From Paenalicyclobacillus mengziensis (lineage in GTDB: Bacteria > Bacillota > Bacilli > Alicyclobacillales > Alicyclobacillaceae), in assembly GCF_017298635.1 (NCBI RefSeq), contig NZ_CP071182.1, forward strand, positions 2,952,001 through 3,016,000: a stretch of DNA of 64,000 bases, in the 5' to 3' direction. A program made the position numbers and the translations under genes. Positions 52,744 to 61,077 of this stretch are shown piece by piece. Below the pieces are notes generated by a model. That model was not told the DNA's origin, ran no database searches, and saw only the letters and a program-made list of their open reading frames with translations. Within the stretch, counting starts at the first letter, position 1. Each line of letters starts with the position of its first letter.

Positions 52744-53612
52744 GTTGTAGGGCAAAATACACCCTACAATCCCTTACTGGGCCTAGGGCACTGTCAAAGA
52801 TGAGCTATATGAGTCCAATAAAAGAGCCACATTTTTTTGCCCGCGACTACTTTCCTGAAAAATTCACGGGTCCTGGTGACGAGGGGTTCAGTGAAAATCG
52901 CGCACGGAACTTGAATGACTATCTAAGACTGTTTCGTAATGGCGAGAATGCCTCGATTCGAGGTGAGGGTTCAGTCTACTATCTTTATTTTCCGGGCATC
53001 GCGGAACGTCTATACAAATTCAATCCTGATGCGAAAGTCATCATTATCTTACGAAATCCCGTAGACAGGGCATTTTCTGCATATATGCATACTGTGAGGG
53101 ATGGTCGAGAAACATTGACTTTCGAGCAAGCGCTAGACAGAGAGGAACAACGTCGCAAGCAGGGGTTTCAACCACTGTGGTGGTACCGTGAACTGGGGTT
53201 GTATAGTTCTCAAGTTGCGCGATATATAAATGTGTTTCCTGAAAATCAATGCAAAATTTTCCTCTTTGAAGACTTACGTAACACACAGCACGTTATGCGG
53301 GATACATTTGACTTCCTAAACTTAGATCCAAACATGCCGATTGATGCATCGGTTCCAATAAATGAGTCAGGCGTTCCAAAATCACGGCTTCTTTATAATT
53401 TTTTTGCGAAACCGAATATATTCAAGGAATTATTAAAACCTCTTGTACCACAAAGATTTCGGCAAAGGCTTGGGCAACGAGCAAAATCCATGACGTTGTC
53501 TAAGGTAACAATGCAACCAGAGACTAGAGTCATGCTGAGGCAGTATTACCGACGCGACGTCGAACAATTGGAAGGTCTTATTCGCCGGGACTTGTCAGCA
53601 TGGCTACATTGA

Positions 53613-53964
53613 AGGCTTGCTTCACGAATGGTGACGTTGTGCATGCTGTCCCTGGGACAAGTAATCACCAAGCAGAGGTTTGATGAGGTTTGATATGGAA
53701 AGACATCTTAAGTGTCATGCTTCCGGTATCCCGTTAAAACAAAATAGGTGTCGTGGGTAATGTCTAAAGTTGAGTGGAGAATCTGCATCCTGTGGATCCG
53801 AAAATTCATATTAACCACCTGATTGACCCATCGAAGTGTGTATCGAAGTCTCAACAGAAATTGATAACGTCCGATAATATATATTATGTTAACACAAAAG
53901 TAAAAAAGCCCCTCGAGCATGAGCTGGGGGCTTAGCAGCAGCAGGATGCAGTATGTTTCTGCAA
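53613..53964. other. Intergenic region with a shared terminator
   Basis: About 350 bases between convergent genes. Apart from the hairpin at 53906-53934 only chance frames are visible. Confidence 0.4.
53906..53934. terminator. Terminator between convergent genes
   Basis: AAGCCCC, then TCGAGCATGAGCT with an inner stem, then GGGGGCTT, preceded by A6 on the plus strand so that the minus-strand transcript of the symporter ends in U6. Well placed just 3' of the symporter stop. Confidence 0.75.
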
Positions 53965-55431
53965 CTAGCTGTTCAACATTTTATTTGTAGCTAAATTTTT
54001 CTCCGTGTGCGATTTAAATAGACCATTCAAAAGCAGAATAACAACTACATTGACAAGCAGTCCCCAAAACCCATCATACCCGGCAAGCTTGAACACAAAG
54101 TGGTTGAGGAATACCATCAAAATCCCGGTAATCAGTCCCGTACTGACGGCGATGCTAGATAGTTTTCTCCAGAACAAGCTGAATGCGATGGCAGGGATAA
54201 TCTGGACCATTCCGCTGACACCTTCAAGCTGTAACGAGATGAGTTGGTTCGGAAACAGCACACCAAAGAGGAGTGCCAAGAAGGTCATGACAAAGACAAA
54301 CCACCGTGCGGTGGCGGTACGCGCATTGTCAGACATATGCGGAACTAGCCAGTCTTTGAGGATGTTCGTAGCGAACAGGTTGCTTGCCGACAGAACCATG
54401 ATGGAAGCTGGAACCAAACTAGCCAGAGCAACGGTTGCGTACATTAAACCTTGAAGTACAGCGTTGTGATACGTGTACTGGATTAGATAGAGCAAAATGA
54501 CGTTCGAGTACCCAACTGTCTTCAAGTGAGGCAGGACCATGTAGCCTACGATACCAAGGAATGTGATGAAGAAGAGCAAAATGTTATAGAACGGAAGAAA
54601 GACCGCATTTTTACGCAGAATATCTGCATTCCGAGAACTCAGTGCACCTGTTGATGCATGCGGCCACATAAACAATGCAAGCGCGGAAATCAGAGCAGAC
54701 GTCATAAACCAAAAGCTTCCGTGTGGCCCAGGATGCAATGTCAGGGTCTGAGGGAATTTGGTTACTGCTGTGTGCCACATGTTCCCCCAACTCCCAAATA
54801 GGATGAAGGGAACGGAAATAACCATCACAAGCATGATAATCCAAACCAAACCATCCTTAATTAAGGAGGTCCAAGCTGGAGCACGAAGTCCACTAAAGAA
54901 CGTGTACAAAGCGACAAGGATGAACGAAACAACTAGGGCTGCGATACCGACGGCATGTGGGTTGGCAAAGATCCCTTTTCCAGCTACATCTACGACACCA
55001 GTGATGCCACTAAGTTGAAGATCAATATAGGGGATCAAGAAAATAATACCTGTCAGAGCAACCAAAACACCAAGAGTTTTGCTTTGAAAACGTTCACGGG
55101 TGTAATCTGCTAAGGTTGTAAGTCGATGCTTTGACGCGTATTCCCAAATCCGCGGTAAGATGTAGTATGCAATCGGATAAGCAAGCACGACGTATGGCAC
55201 TGCGAAGAATGCTGCGGCACCCAGACTGTATCCATATCCGGTGAGTCCAAGGAACGTGTAGGCAGTGTAGATATCAGCGCCAATCAAAAACCAGATTAAC
55301 AGCCCACCGAAGTTGCGCCCACCGATACTCCATTCTTCAATGCTGCTCCGAGAGGATTTATTTCTTCCAGCGTAAAAACCAACGATAACGACCAATAGAA
55401 TAACAATGGCTGTAGTTAGAAGTGCTATCAC
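53965..55431 (-). CDS. Sodium:solute symporter (SSS family)
   Basis: A 488-residue, about 13-helix transporter: N-terminal IALLTTAIVILLVVIVGFYA G, then SIEEWSIGGRNFGGLLIWFL, GLTGYGYSLGAAAFFAVPYV, TLADYTRERFQSKTLGVLVA and the Na2-site region TYHNAVLQGLMYATVALASL VPASIMVLSASNLFATNI. Matches the SSS/proline-pantothenate-like family. It is 19 bases downstream of a DUF3311 gene, the same pair as in other Bacillota (YhjB/YhjC-type). It probably imports an organic acid or amino acid with sodium. Substrate unknown. Confidence 0.93.
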   Translation of the reverse strand: MIALLTTAIVILLVVIVGFYAGRNKSSRSSIEEWSIGGRNFGGLLIWFLIGADIYTAYTFLGLTGYGYSLGAAAFFAVPYVVLAYPIAYYILPRIWEYASKHRLTTLADYTRERFQSKTLGVLVALTGIIFLIPYIDLQLSGITGVVDVAGKGIFANPHAVGIAALVVSFILVALYTFFSGLRAPAWTSLIKDGLVWIIMLVMVISVPFILFGSWGNMWHTAVTKFPQTLTLHPGPHGSFWFMTSALISALALFMWPHASTGALSSRNADILRKNAVFLPFYNILLFFITFLGIVGYMVLPHLKTVGYSNVILLYLIQYTYHNAVLQGLMYATVALASLVPASIMVLSASNLFATNILKDWLVPHMSDNARTATARWFVFVMTFLALLFGVLFPNQLISLQLEGVSGMVQIIPAIAFSLFWRKLSSIAVSTGLITGILMVFLNHFVFKLAGYDGFWGLLVNVVVILLLNGLFKSHTEKNLATNKMLNS

Positions 55432-55449
55432 GTTATGACCTCCCTTCTC

Positions 55450-55650
55450 TTAGCGAGACTTCCCCAGTCTATCTCGTCTTTGATCCATTGCATAAATCCA
55501 CCACGTCAAAAGCGGTGTGATGATCATCCAGATGAGAAGCCAGAATAAGAAAAACGGCATTCCAAAGACCAAAGGATGAATGGTATTTACGAACGGAACC
55601 GCGATGATGTTTCCAACCAACATGATGATCAACAAGAGTACGCGCATCAT
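55450..55650 (-). CDS. DUF3311-type small membrane protein
   Basis: A 66-residue two-helix protein: MMRVLLLIIMLVGNIIAVPF VNTIHPLVFGMPFFLFWLLI WMIITPLLTWWIYAMD. The N-P-L/F-x-G-x-P-F-x-x-x-W motif is the DUF3311 signature. It starts at ATG 55650 just after a GGGGGGG tract. It lies directly upstream of the SSS symporter and is probably its partner subunit. Confidence 0.85.
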   Translation of the reverse strand: MMRVLLLIIMLVGNIIAVPFVNTIHPLVFGMPFFLFWLLIWMIITPLLTWWIYAMDQRRDRLGKSR

Positions 55651-56027
55651 ATCCCCCCCCCTTTCCCCTTGAATACGCTTACGTTCACGTAAATGGAAAA
55701 GACGGGATATACAAAAGAATTCCAGGAACGCATACGGTCCCTTTAGACCCGTCCTAATCGACAACATCATACCCGACTATCTACATAAATTACAAGTATT
55801 CATAGACTTGATTCTAATTCGGTGATTCAATATTCAGCATAGAATTTGCGACCTGTCGTGTGTGATATGGTATGGGTTGCAAAAGAGGTAGGTCGCCTTT
55901 GTGGTCTACAACGGCAATGTGGCCAAGGTGGGAGTTCTCTACAATATCGCCGTCGTATATCTGTTGTGGTCTTGGACAACTGTATAGATGGGCAACTGTA
56001 GAGAAGTGGAAACGGGGTGAGTTTAAC

Positions 56028-56271
56028 ATGGGAACCGATGTGGAGATGGCAAAAGACGAATGGGCATTACATGAAACGCTTGAACTTCACGAATTATTGG
56101 CGTTCAAGAACGTTTGTATGACCAAGTCTGTGACAATGCCTGTGCTCGTCAGTGATGAATCATTAAAAGGAGCTTATGGCTGCGTCTGCAACCATGGACC
56201 GCCATCATATCGCAGACCTGCAGGCGCTTCTGTCGAAAATGGTTCCGGCTGAAGCGTACAACTCACAATAA
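56028..56271 (+). pseudogene. CotF-like spore coat protein with one-base frameshift
   Basis: Starts MGTDVEMAKDEWALHETLEL HELLAFKNVCMTKSVTMPVL VSDESLK, the L-H-E-L-L-x-x-K-x-x-C-x-x-K helix of CotF-type coat proteins. At AAAA (about 56167-56170) the frame leaves the family; in the +1 frame KELMAASATMDRHHIADLQA LLSKMVPAEAYNSQ completes the expected helix. One surplus A in the run explains it, so a true mutation or a sequencing error are both possible. The gene after it encodes the partner coat protein. GGGGTGAG precedes the ATG. Confidence 0.75.
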
Positions 56272-56317
56272 ATCAATGATAAGATGATAAATCGATGGGG
56301 ATTATGGGGGTATGCGT

Positions 56318-56617
56318 ATGAATCCAGTCATTGAAAGTCTCACCGGCACCGCTGCCATGACGGACCAAGTGATTGCAGCCGACTTGTTGATTACCGCAAA
56401 GGCAGGTGTGAGGAACTACGCACTTGCACTGACTGAAACGGCTTCATCAGAAATCCGCAATATCCTTAGAAAGCATTTGGAGGATGCAATCGACATGCAC
56501 GAGCGAGTGACGACTTATATGATGGACCGTGGGTGGTATCTCGCTTATGACGTAACAAAACAGATGCAACTAGACCTCCAAAACGCAGAGACGGCGCTGA
56601 ATCTTCTTCCATCGTGA
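56318..56617 (+). CDS. CotF-family spore coat protein
   Basis: About 99 residues: MNPVIESLTGTAAMTDQVIA ADLLITAKAGVRNYALALTE, then TASSEIRNILRKHLEDAIDM HERVTTYMMDRGWYLAYDVT KQMQLDLQNA. This is the C-terminal type CotF domain (M-T-D-Q..A-x-D-L-L...K.....Y..A..E...p..R..L...L..ai..hek...Y.m.rGwY.p). Structural protein of the spore coat. ATG 56318 is 7 bases after GGGGGT; ATG 56312 is too close. The previous gene encodes a companion protein. Confidence 0.85.
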   Translation: MNPVIESLTGTAAMTDQVIAADLLITAKAGVRNYALALTETASSEIRNILRKHLEDAIDMHERVTTYMMDRGWYLAYDVTKQMQLDLQNAETALNLLPS

Positions 56618-56637
56618 CTGGCCCCGTACATAGATGA

Positions 56638-56678
56638 ACGGAGGCGGCACCCTCAAGGTGTCGCCTCCGTATTATGTG
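56638..56678. terminator. Strong bidirectional terminator
   Basis: ACGGAGGCGGCACC, loop CTCAA, GGTGTCGCCTCCGT (one mismatch), followed by ATTAT. It lies between the coat protein gene and the reverse-strand hemY. Confidence 0.85.
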
Positions 56679-56754
56679 AACTTGTTTACGTGAGCAGTGC
56701 TCCCATTGATTGTCAGCTCTTGTTGGTCCACCCCACTGCTTCCCTCTGTATGAC

Positions 56755-58218
56755 TTACGACTTTGAAGCCACTGAATAATGTTTCAGATACGCCTCGATG
56801 TTTTCTACCGCTCGAGACGCACTGCGAACGCAGTCTGGAATACCTGATCCGTAATATGCGGCACCTGCAACCGCGACACCTGGTACACCCTCGAGTGAAG
56901 CCTCTATTTCCCTTACCTTTTCTAAATGACCGACGTCGTATTGCGGCATGGCTTGATACCATCGTTGAATCTTGATGAAGTTTGGCTCTGCGGTAATACC
57001 AAGTGTATCTTTCAGATGTTGACGAATGGTTGCAACCAGTGTTTCATCATCTTCATCGACGATGGCTTCTGCCCCATCGTGGCCGACGTAGCAACGCAGG
57101 AGCGTTTTTCCGGTTTTGCTCGCATGACTCCATTTTTTCGACACGACCGTACACGCCGTGACAGGTGTACCTTGAGTTCGCGGCACGAGGTATCCAGAGC
57201 TATTGAGTTTGGTCACACCGACATCGCCTTCGTATCCAAACGAAATGGTGGCTGTAGAAGTGTAGCGAATGGAGCGAAGTGCACTAGTGTCGATGCCACA
57301 GGGCTGCAGGAGTTCGGCACTGACATTGGCTGGCGTCATCAGCAGGATGGCATCTGCTGTCAGATACGTTTCGTTCCCGTCTTTACCGACCAGCGAGACG
57401 CGATACCGACCTCCATCTGTTCTTTCCAATCGCGTTACCGTGGTCTCTAGTAACAGGGTTGCAAAGTTTTCAATCAACTGGACGAGACGGTCTACGAGTT
57501 GCTCGAGGCCGTATTTAAGGTTGATGAACATCGGCTTTGGCGATCCGGTGGGCTGAGGCATGTTTTTTATCATCGCCAGCGCACCGAGAATGAGACTTCC
57601 GTGTTCTTCATAAATCCTGCGCAGAGTTGGCATCGTAGCATCAAGGCTCATGCGGTCTATATCGCCTGCGTGAATGCCGGCAAGTAGCGGCGATGAAATC
57701 ATATCGACGAGTTCGTCCCCAAGGCGTTCACGAAGAAACTGTCCTAAGGACACGTCACCCGTGGATGGGGTCACTGGCATGAACAAATCTTCCAGAGCAC
57801 GTCGTTTGGCTTCAGTTGTCAGCAAGTTCGTTTTTGCAAAAGCGCTCAAATCGGCAGGGACGCCCATGCCAAAACCGGATGGAAGCGGTACGAGCTGGCC
57901 TTTATTCCAGATGAGCGTGCCTCCACCCGATTGCACTGGAACGACATCATTATCGAGCCCTAGTTCGGAAATGAGTTCCACGCCGCCTTGTTTTCTGGTG
58001 TAGATGGAGTCGGGGCCAAGTTCAAGCAGAAAATCCTCGCCACGGTCGGTATGTATTTTGCCGCCAAAGCGGCAATCACGTTCGACGACGGTACATATCA
58101 AATCTTCACCGCCAGCTGCATGGTGCTGCATCAGTCGATATCCGGCAGTTAGTCCTGCAATGCCGCCACCGATAATTACCACATGTCTCGCTGTCAACTG
58201 TATCACCTGTTTTTCCAC
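56755..58218 (-). CDS. hemY: HemY-type protoporphyrinogen/coproporphyrinogen oxidase
   Basis: A 487-residue FAD protein: VVIIGGGIAGLTAGYRLMQH (dinucleotide-binding G-x-G-x-x-G), VVERDCRFGGKIHTDRGEDF LLELGPDSI (G-G-x-x-x-T), SPLLAGIHAGDIDRMSLDAT (conserved in this family), LKYGLEQLVDRLVQ and C-terminal VAGAAYYGSGIPDCVRSASR AVENI with the second FAD motif. In Bacillota it oxidises coproporphyrinogen III to coproporphyrin III in the coproporphyrin-dependent haem route, or protoporphyrinogen IX in others. It lies alone; hemH and hemE are not in the window. It starts at ATG 58218 after a CACAGGTGAT region. Confidence 0.94.
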   Translation of the reverse strand: MEKQVIQLTARHVVIIGGGIAGLTAGYRLMQHHAAGGEDLICTVVERDCRFGGKIHTDRGEDFLLELGPDSIYTRKQGGVELISELGLDNDVVPVQSGGGTLIWNKGQLVPLPSGFGMGVPADLSAFAKTNLLTTEAKRRALEDLFMPVTPSTGDVSLGQFLRERLGDELVDMISSPLLAGIHAGDIDRMSLDATMPTLRRIYEEHGSLILGALAMIKNMPQPTGSPKPMFINLKYGLEQLVDRLVQLIENFATLLLETTVTRLERTDGGRYRVSLVGKDGNETYLTADAILLMTPANVSAELLQPCGIDTSALRSIRYTSTATISFGYEGDVGVTKLNSSGYLVPRTQGTPVTACTVVSKKWSHASKTGKTLLRCYVGHDGAEAIVDEDDETLVATIRQHLKDTLGITAEPNFIKIQRWYQAMPQYDVGHLEKVREIEASLEGVPGVAVAGAAYYGSGIPDCVRSASRAVENIEAYLKHYSVASKS

Positions 58219-58370
58219 CGATCGATATCGGCTGAGTGTAGGTTTGCGTACTTCTCCTATCTCTGGACCTCTCTGGACGGCCCACCAGTGAGTGATTCCT
58301 CATCGTGCGGTTCACCGTATGACTTCACCCATCATACCCCACCCAACAGGGTGCGTCACGATATGCATCA

Positions 58371-59354
58371 CTACTCACCCGCAAATTCAACAGAACTTCT
58401 ACTGTGCCCTATAGGTTTGGCTACAGTCACGCTCGCAGGCATTCGAGTGAGTTGCCCAATTGCCAGCCAAACAATGATGAAACCGAGCCACTGCCCTGGT
58501 GTAAAAGTCTGATGCAGGAACAGCCAATTTACCAACAGACCAGTGGCCGGAAATGCAAGCTCAGCGAGTGTGGCTTGAGATGCCCGTACATGCCCGAGGC
58601 CACGGTAATAGATGAGTAAACTGATTAGGCTTGGAACGAGAGTTTGATAGAGCAGGTTGAACCATACGCTGCCGATGTCAAACGCATGCATCATCACCGG
58701 TACGCTTGGCTGCTGGCTCGCGACGATGACCGTTAGCAGTGGCAACGCAACCGCAAAGCGGAGCGCTGTCACAGTTGTAAAGGAGGCCTTATCGACCAGG
58801 CGTTTTCCCATTACGGTAGACCCGCCCCAAAGTGCTGCAGCAGTGAGTGCCAGGACTCCGCCAAGGAGATTTTTCGTACCCGCGTGAGACACCGGGATTT
58901 GAAAGCCGAAGGTGAGCAGATAGGCACCAATAACGGCAACCGCGAATAATACCCAGTACCTGATTCTGAGGCGTTCGCGTAACATCCAGGCAGCCAACAG
59001 TACTGCAAAGAGCGGTTGCAGCTTCTGTAATATCAACACCACGTTTACGTTGCCGTATTGAAATGCCAGTGTGAAGAAAATCGAAGCAAGAGCGGATCCG
59101 CCCCACGCTATGAACAACACGGCCAGCCAGTCTCCAAGGTTAAAACGGTGTAATTCACGACGTTTGACAAGGAGTACCGGAACGGCGAACAAGAAGAGAA
59201 GGGTGTGTTCCAGAAAGACAATCTGTGTTGATGAAAAATGGTGCAACAGAGACACAATAAATACACCATCTAGACCCCACAGTGCAGCACCGAAGGCGAT
59301 CCACCACAATGATGAAGCTGACGATGAATGTGACTTTCCCTGTAACTGTTTCAA
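58371..59354 (-). CDS. EamA/DMT-family transporter under FMN riboswitch (likely flavin transporter)
   Basis: A 327-residue protein with ten helices in two EamA repeats: WIAFGAALWGLDGVFIVSLL, then WGGSALASIFFTLAFQYGNV NVVLILQKLQPLFAVLLAAW and the second repeat GGVLALTAAALWGGSTVMGK, SQATLAELAFPATGLLVNWL. The TTG start at 59354 is 8 bases after AGGAGG; the in-frame ATG upstream would immediately hit a stop or lie in the riboswitch leader. Its leader holds an FMN riboswitch plus a terminator, so expression falls when FMN is high. That points to riboflavin uptake, as for RibN-type DMT carriers. This function is inference. Confidence 0.87.
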   Translation of the reverse strand: MKQLQGKSHSSSASSLWWIAFGAALWGLDGVFIVSLLHHFSSTQIVFLEHTLLFLFAVPVLLVKRRELHRFNLGDWLAVLFIAWGGSALASIFFTLAFQYGNVNVVLILQKLQPLFAVLLAAWMLRERLRIRYWVLFAVAVIGAYLLTFGFQIPVSHAGTKNLLGGVLALTAAALWGGSTVMGKRLVDKASFTTVTALRFAVALPLLTVIVASQQPSVPVMMHAFDIGSVWFNLLYQTLVPSLISLLIYYRGLGHVRASQATLAELAFPATGLLVNWLFLHQTFTPGQWLGFIIVWLAIGQLTRMPASVTVAKPIGHSRSSVEFAGE

Positions 59355-59410
59355 TTCATGAACCTCCTGTGAACGAGGAACTTGAATTGAACCTTCCAGA
59401 AGGACCACGT

Positions 59411-59446
59411 AAAAAAGCGCCTCGAAGATAAGCAATCGAGGCGGCA
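59411..59446 (-). terminator. Riboswitch-controlled terminator
   Basis: On the minus strand GCCGCCTCGAT, loop TGCTTATCT, then TCGAGGCGC followed by T6. It sits between the FMN aptamer and the transporter start, so it is the attenuator of this riboswitch. A second stem GGAAGTATGG/CCATACTTCC (59452-59484) lies between aptamer and terminator and may be part of the switch. Confidence 0.8.
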
Positions 59447-59486
59447 CGTGGAAGGAAGTATGGCCGTTTGACCATACTTCCACTGG

Positions 59487-59632
59487 ACCTTCTCCCATCC
59501 GGACTATACCGTCGGCCTCGGAGTTCCACCGAGTCAGTCAACCCGAAATACAAGCGGGTTGAGTCGCGGGCTCTGATTGCGCGGGCAATCGTTACCGCCG
59601 GTCGGGAATTTCACCCTGCCCCGAAGGTTCAT
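59487..59632 (-). promoter_or_regulatory. FMN riboswitch (RFN element)
   Basis: The minus strand carries the RFN consensus in order: CTTCGGGGCAGGGTGAAATT, CCCGACCGGCGGTAA, GCCCGCGA, GACTCGGTGGAACTCCGAGG and CCGACGGTATAGTCCGGATG GGAGAAGG. All conserved blocks of the six-helix FMN aptamer are present. It controls the downstream EamA transporter via the terminator at 59411. Confidence 0.97.
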
Positions 59633-59704
59633 ATTCAGTTGGCTTTAGTGTAACACTTTCACAAGTAAACAGCTACTTGACGAAAATAAGGGAATGATAC
59701 ATGT

Positions 59705-60550
59705 ATGCTGCATAACTATTGGTTGGTCGCCAAAAAATTCGTTGTCCGCATCTACGGTGGCGTGATGAAACACAACACGCCTGCGCGCGCATCTGCCATC
59801 TCATTTTTCGTGTTCTCAGCCATGATTCCGGTGCTTTTGTTGATGATTTACGGTGCGTCCTTTTTGGTTCCGGAGCCAACTGTCGAGCGACTCCTCGATG
59901 AATTGCTGCACTCGTACGTTCCAGAGATGCCCGCAGAGGGCACACTGGTACAGCAAACGGTGAGCAGACTCGGGCTAGTCCGATCCGATATGGGTATTGT
60001 CAGCGTGTTAGGTCTACTCTGGACCACCGTTGGTGGGTTTGTGCTGCTGCAACAGGTCCTCGATGAGATCTGGGAGATCCATCAGCGAAGGGCGTTCCTT
60101 CGTCAGTATCTGATGGGGTTCGTGATGCTCGCTATCCTTCTCGGATTGACTGTTGCGGCATCCATCTTCACCGCAGTGTCACCCTTTTTGATGACTGTTG
60201 TGACCGGCGCGCTGCAGACTTCTTGGCTTACACTACTGCACCTTGTGTCTCTCATTGTGTTTCCAATTGTTCTCTTTATCACATGCTTTTTTATCTACCG
60301 TGTGCTGCCGTCCCACCGACCGAGGCTGTGGCCAACCGTGACGGGTGCTCTGTTTGCAACCGTCGTCATTTACGTTTCAAGGTCGCTGTTTATGATTTAT
60401 ACCCACTATCTTGGGCACTATCAAATGATCTACGGTGCATTGACATTCGTCATGTTGCTGACTTTTTGGATTTACATCCTTGCAATCATTGTGCTCCTAG
60501 GTGCCGAAGTGTCTGTTGCAATCGAACGAACACATGCGCCTGAACGTTGA
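59705..60550 (+). CDS. YihY/BrkB (RbN-like) membrane protein
   Basis: A 281-residue protein with six helices: ARASAISFFVFSAMIPVLLL, GIVSVLGLLWTTVGGFVLLQ QVLDEIWEI, MGFVMLAILLGLTVAASIFT, VSLIVFPIVLFITCFFIYRV LP and the C-terminal YGALTFVMLLTFWIYILAII VLLGAEVSVAIE. The A-x-x-x-x-x-S-F-x-x-x-x-x-x-P and L-x-x-x-W-x-Y-x-x-x-x-I-x-L-x-G-A-E motifs identify the UPF0761/BrkB family (earlier miscalled ribonuclease BN). Role unknown; probably membrane transport. It is divergent from the riboswitch operon. Confidence 0.92.
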   Translation: MLHNYWLVAKKFVVRIYGGVMKHNTPARASAISFFVFSAMIPVLLLMIYGASFLVPEPTVERLLDELLHSYVPEMPAEGTLVQQTVSRLGLVRSDMGIVSVLGLLWTTVGGFVLLQQVLDEIWEIHQRRAFLRQYLMGFVMLAILLGLTVAASIFTAVSPFLMTVVTGALQTSWLTLLHLVSLIVFPIVLFITCFFIYRVLPSHRPRLWPTVTGALFATVVIYVSRSLFMIYTHYLGHYQMIYGALTFVMLLTFWIYILAIIVLLGAEVSVAIERTHAPER

Positions 60551-60626
60551 TGGCATAAAAATCCCCACGCCTGGGCTCATATGGGCCCGTTTCTGCTACA
60601 CTTTCCTTCTCCGGCGATATAATAAC

Positions 60627-60929
60627 AGTGAGACTGGAAGTAAGTGCTGGCCGACAAGAGAAGACCAACACAGGCCGGACGAAGAGCGGCAGCAGGAACG
60701 CGATGAGTTGCGTCAGAACTTCTTATACGTCTGTAAGCAGCCTGTACTCGAGGTTGGCGTCAAGCGTGCTGTTTGTGTGCAGGCTGAGGAAGACCTGCAG
60801 GAGGTGGCTCGGATTCTCGGACAGAAGAAGTTTAAAAAAGTACCTGTAATAAGCGGTCAGCAACTGGTAGGAATCATTAGCCGCGGGGACGTGATTAGAA
60901 CCGCTGTCAAGCGTTTTCTCAATCACTAA
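60627..60929 (+). CDS. CBS-domain protein, C-terminal part (start missing)
   Basis: The last 75 codons (VCVQAEEDLQEVARILGQKK FKKVPVISGQQLVGIISRGD VIRTAVKRF) are one complete CBS domain of the nucleotide-binding kind. Upstream, the same open frame (EDQHRPDEERQQERDELRQN FLYVCKQPV) looks like the linker of a two-CBS protein, but no good start or RBS exists and the first CBS is absent. It is either a small single-CBS protein translated from a non-standard start or a truncated gene. It is followed by a perfect hairpin. Confidence 0.55.
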   Translation, partial: SETGSKCWPTREDQHRPDEERQQERDELRQNFLYVCKQPVLEVGVKRAVCVQAEEDLQEVARILGQKKFKKVPVISGQQLVGIISRGDVIRTAVKRFLNH

Positions 60930-60961
60930 GTTCTCTCTTCAATAAAGAATTGGGCAAATAA

Positions 60962-60989
60962 AGACGACATAACAAACGTTATGTCGTCT
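60962..60989. terminator. Perfect 12-bp hairpin
   Basis: AGACGACATAAC (60962-60973), loop AAAC, GTTATGTCGTCT (60978-60989). It lies between the CBS fragment and the converging dnaD gene and probably terminates one or both. Confidence 0.6.
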
Positions 60990-61024
60990 CTGTGCCCCCA
61001 GTACATCTCCGTAAGTTTTACCGG

Positions 61025-61051
61025 GAGGTTTTCGAGGTTTTCGAGGTTTTC
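61025..61051. repeat. Three tandem 9-bp repeats
   Basis: GAGGTTTTC repeated three times in a row (61025-61033, 61034-61042, 61043-61051), just 3' of dnaD. Non-coding on both strands. Confidence 0.85.
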
Positions 61052-61077
61052 GATGAGTCCGTTATGCATCAAGTTCA

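Larger units (their letters stand above)
50708..52804 (+). mobile_element. Complete IS1634-family element (copy C) with 6-bp target duplication
   Basis: Left end CTCATCTTTGACAGT (50708-50722) is the exact inverse of ACTGTCAAAGATGAG (52790-52804). CTATAT directly flanks both ends (50702-50707, 52805-52810). 2,097 bp, one transposase. It is the intact parent-type copy of relic B (43305-45096). Confidence 0.95.
50613..53612 (+). pseudogene. Sulfotransferase gene interrupted by IS1634
   Basis: The left part 50613-50707 encodes MTTIPNFFIVGAAKSGTSSL FQYVGLHPDVY (5'-phosphosulfate loop, G-A-A/P-K-S-G-T-S/T), and the right part after 52810 continues MSPIKEPHFFARDYFPEKF. With the IS and one CTATAT removed, the frame is exact and gives a 298-residue PAPS-dependent sulfotransferase with H-P-D-V-Y-M-S-P-I-K-E-P-H-F-F, the 3'-phosphate-binding IIILRNPVDRAFSAYMHTVR and LFEDLRNT. 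AAGGCGG precedes the ATG. The enzyme would sulfate a glycan or small molecule; the insertion separates the PAPS loop from the rest. Confidence 0.95.
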
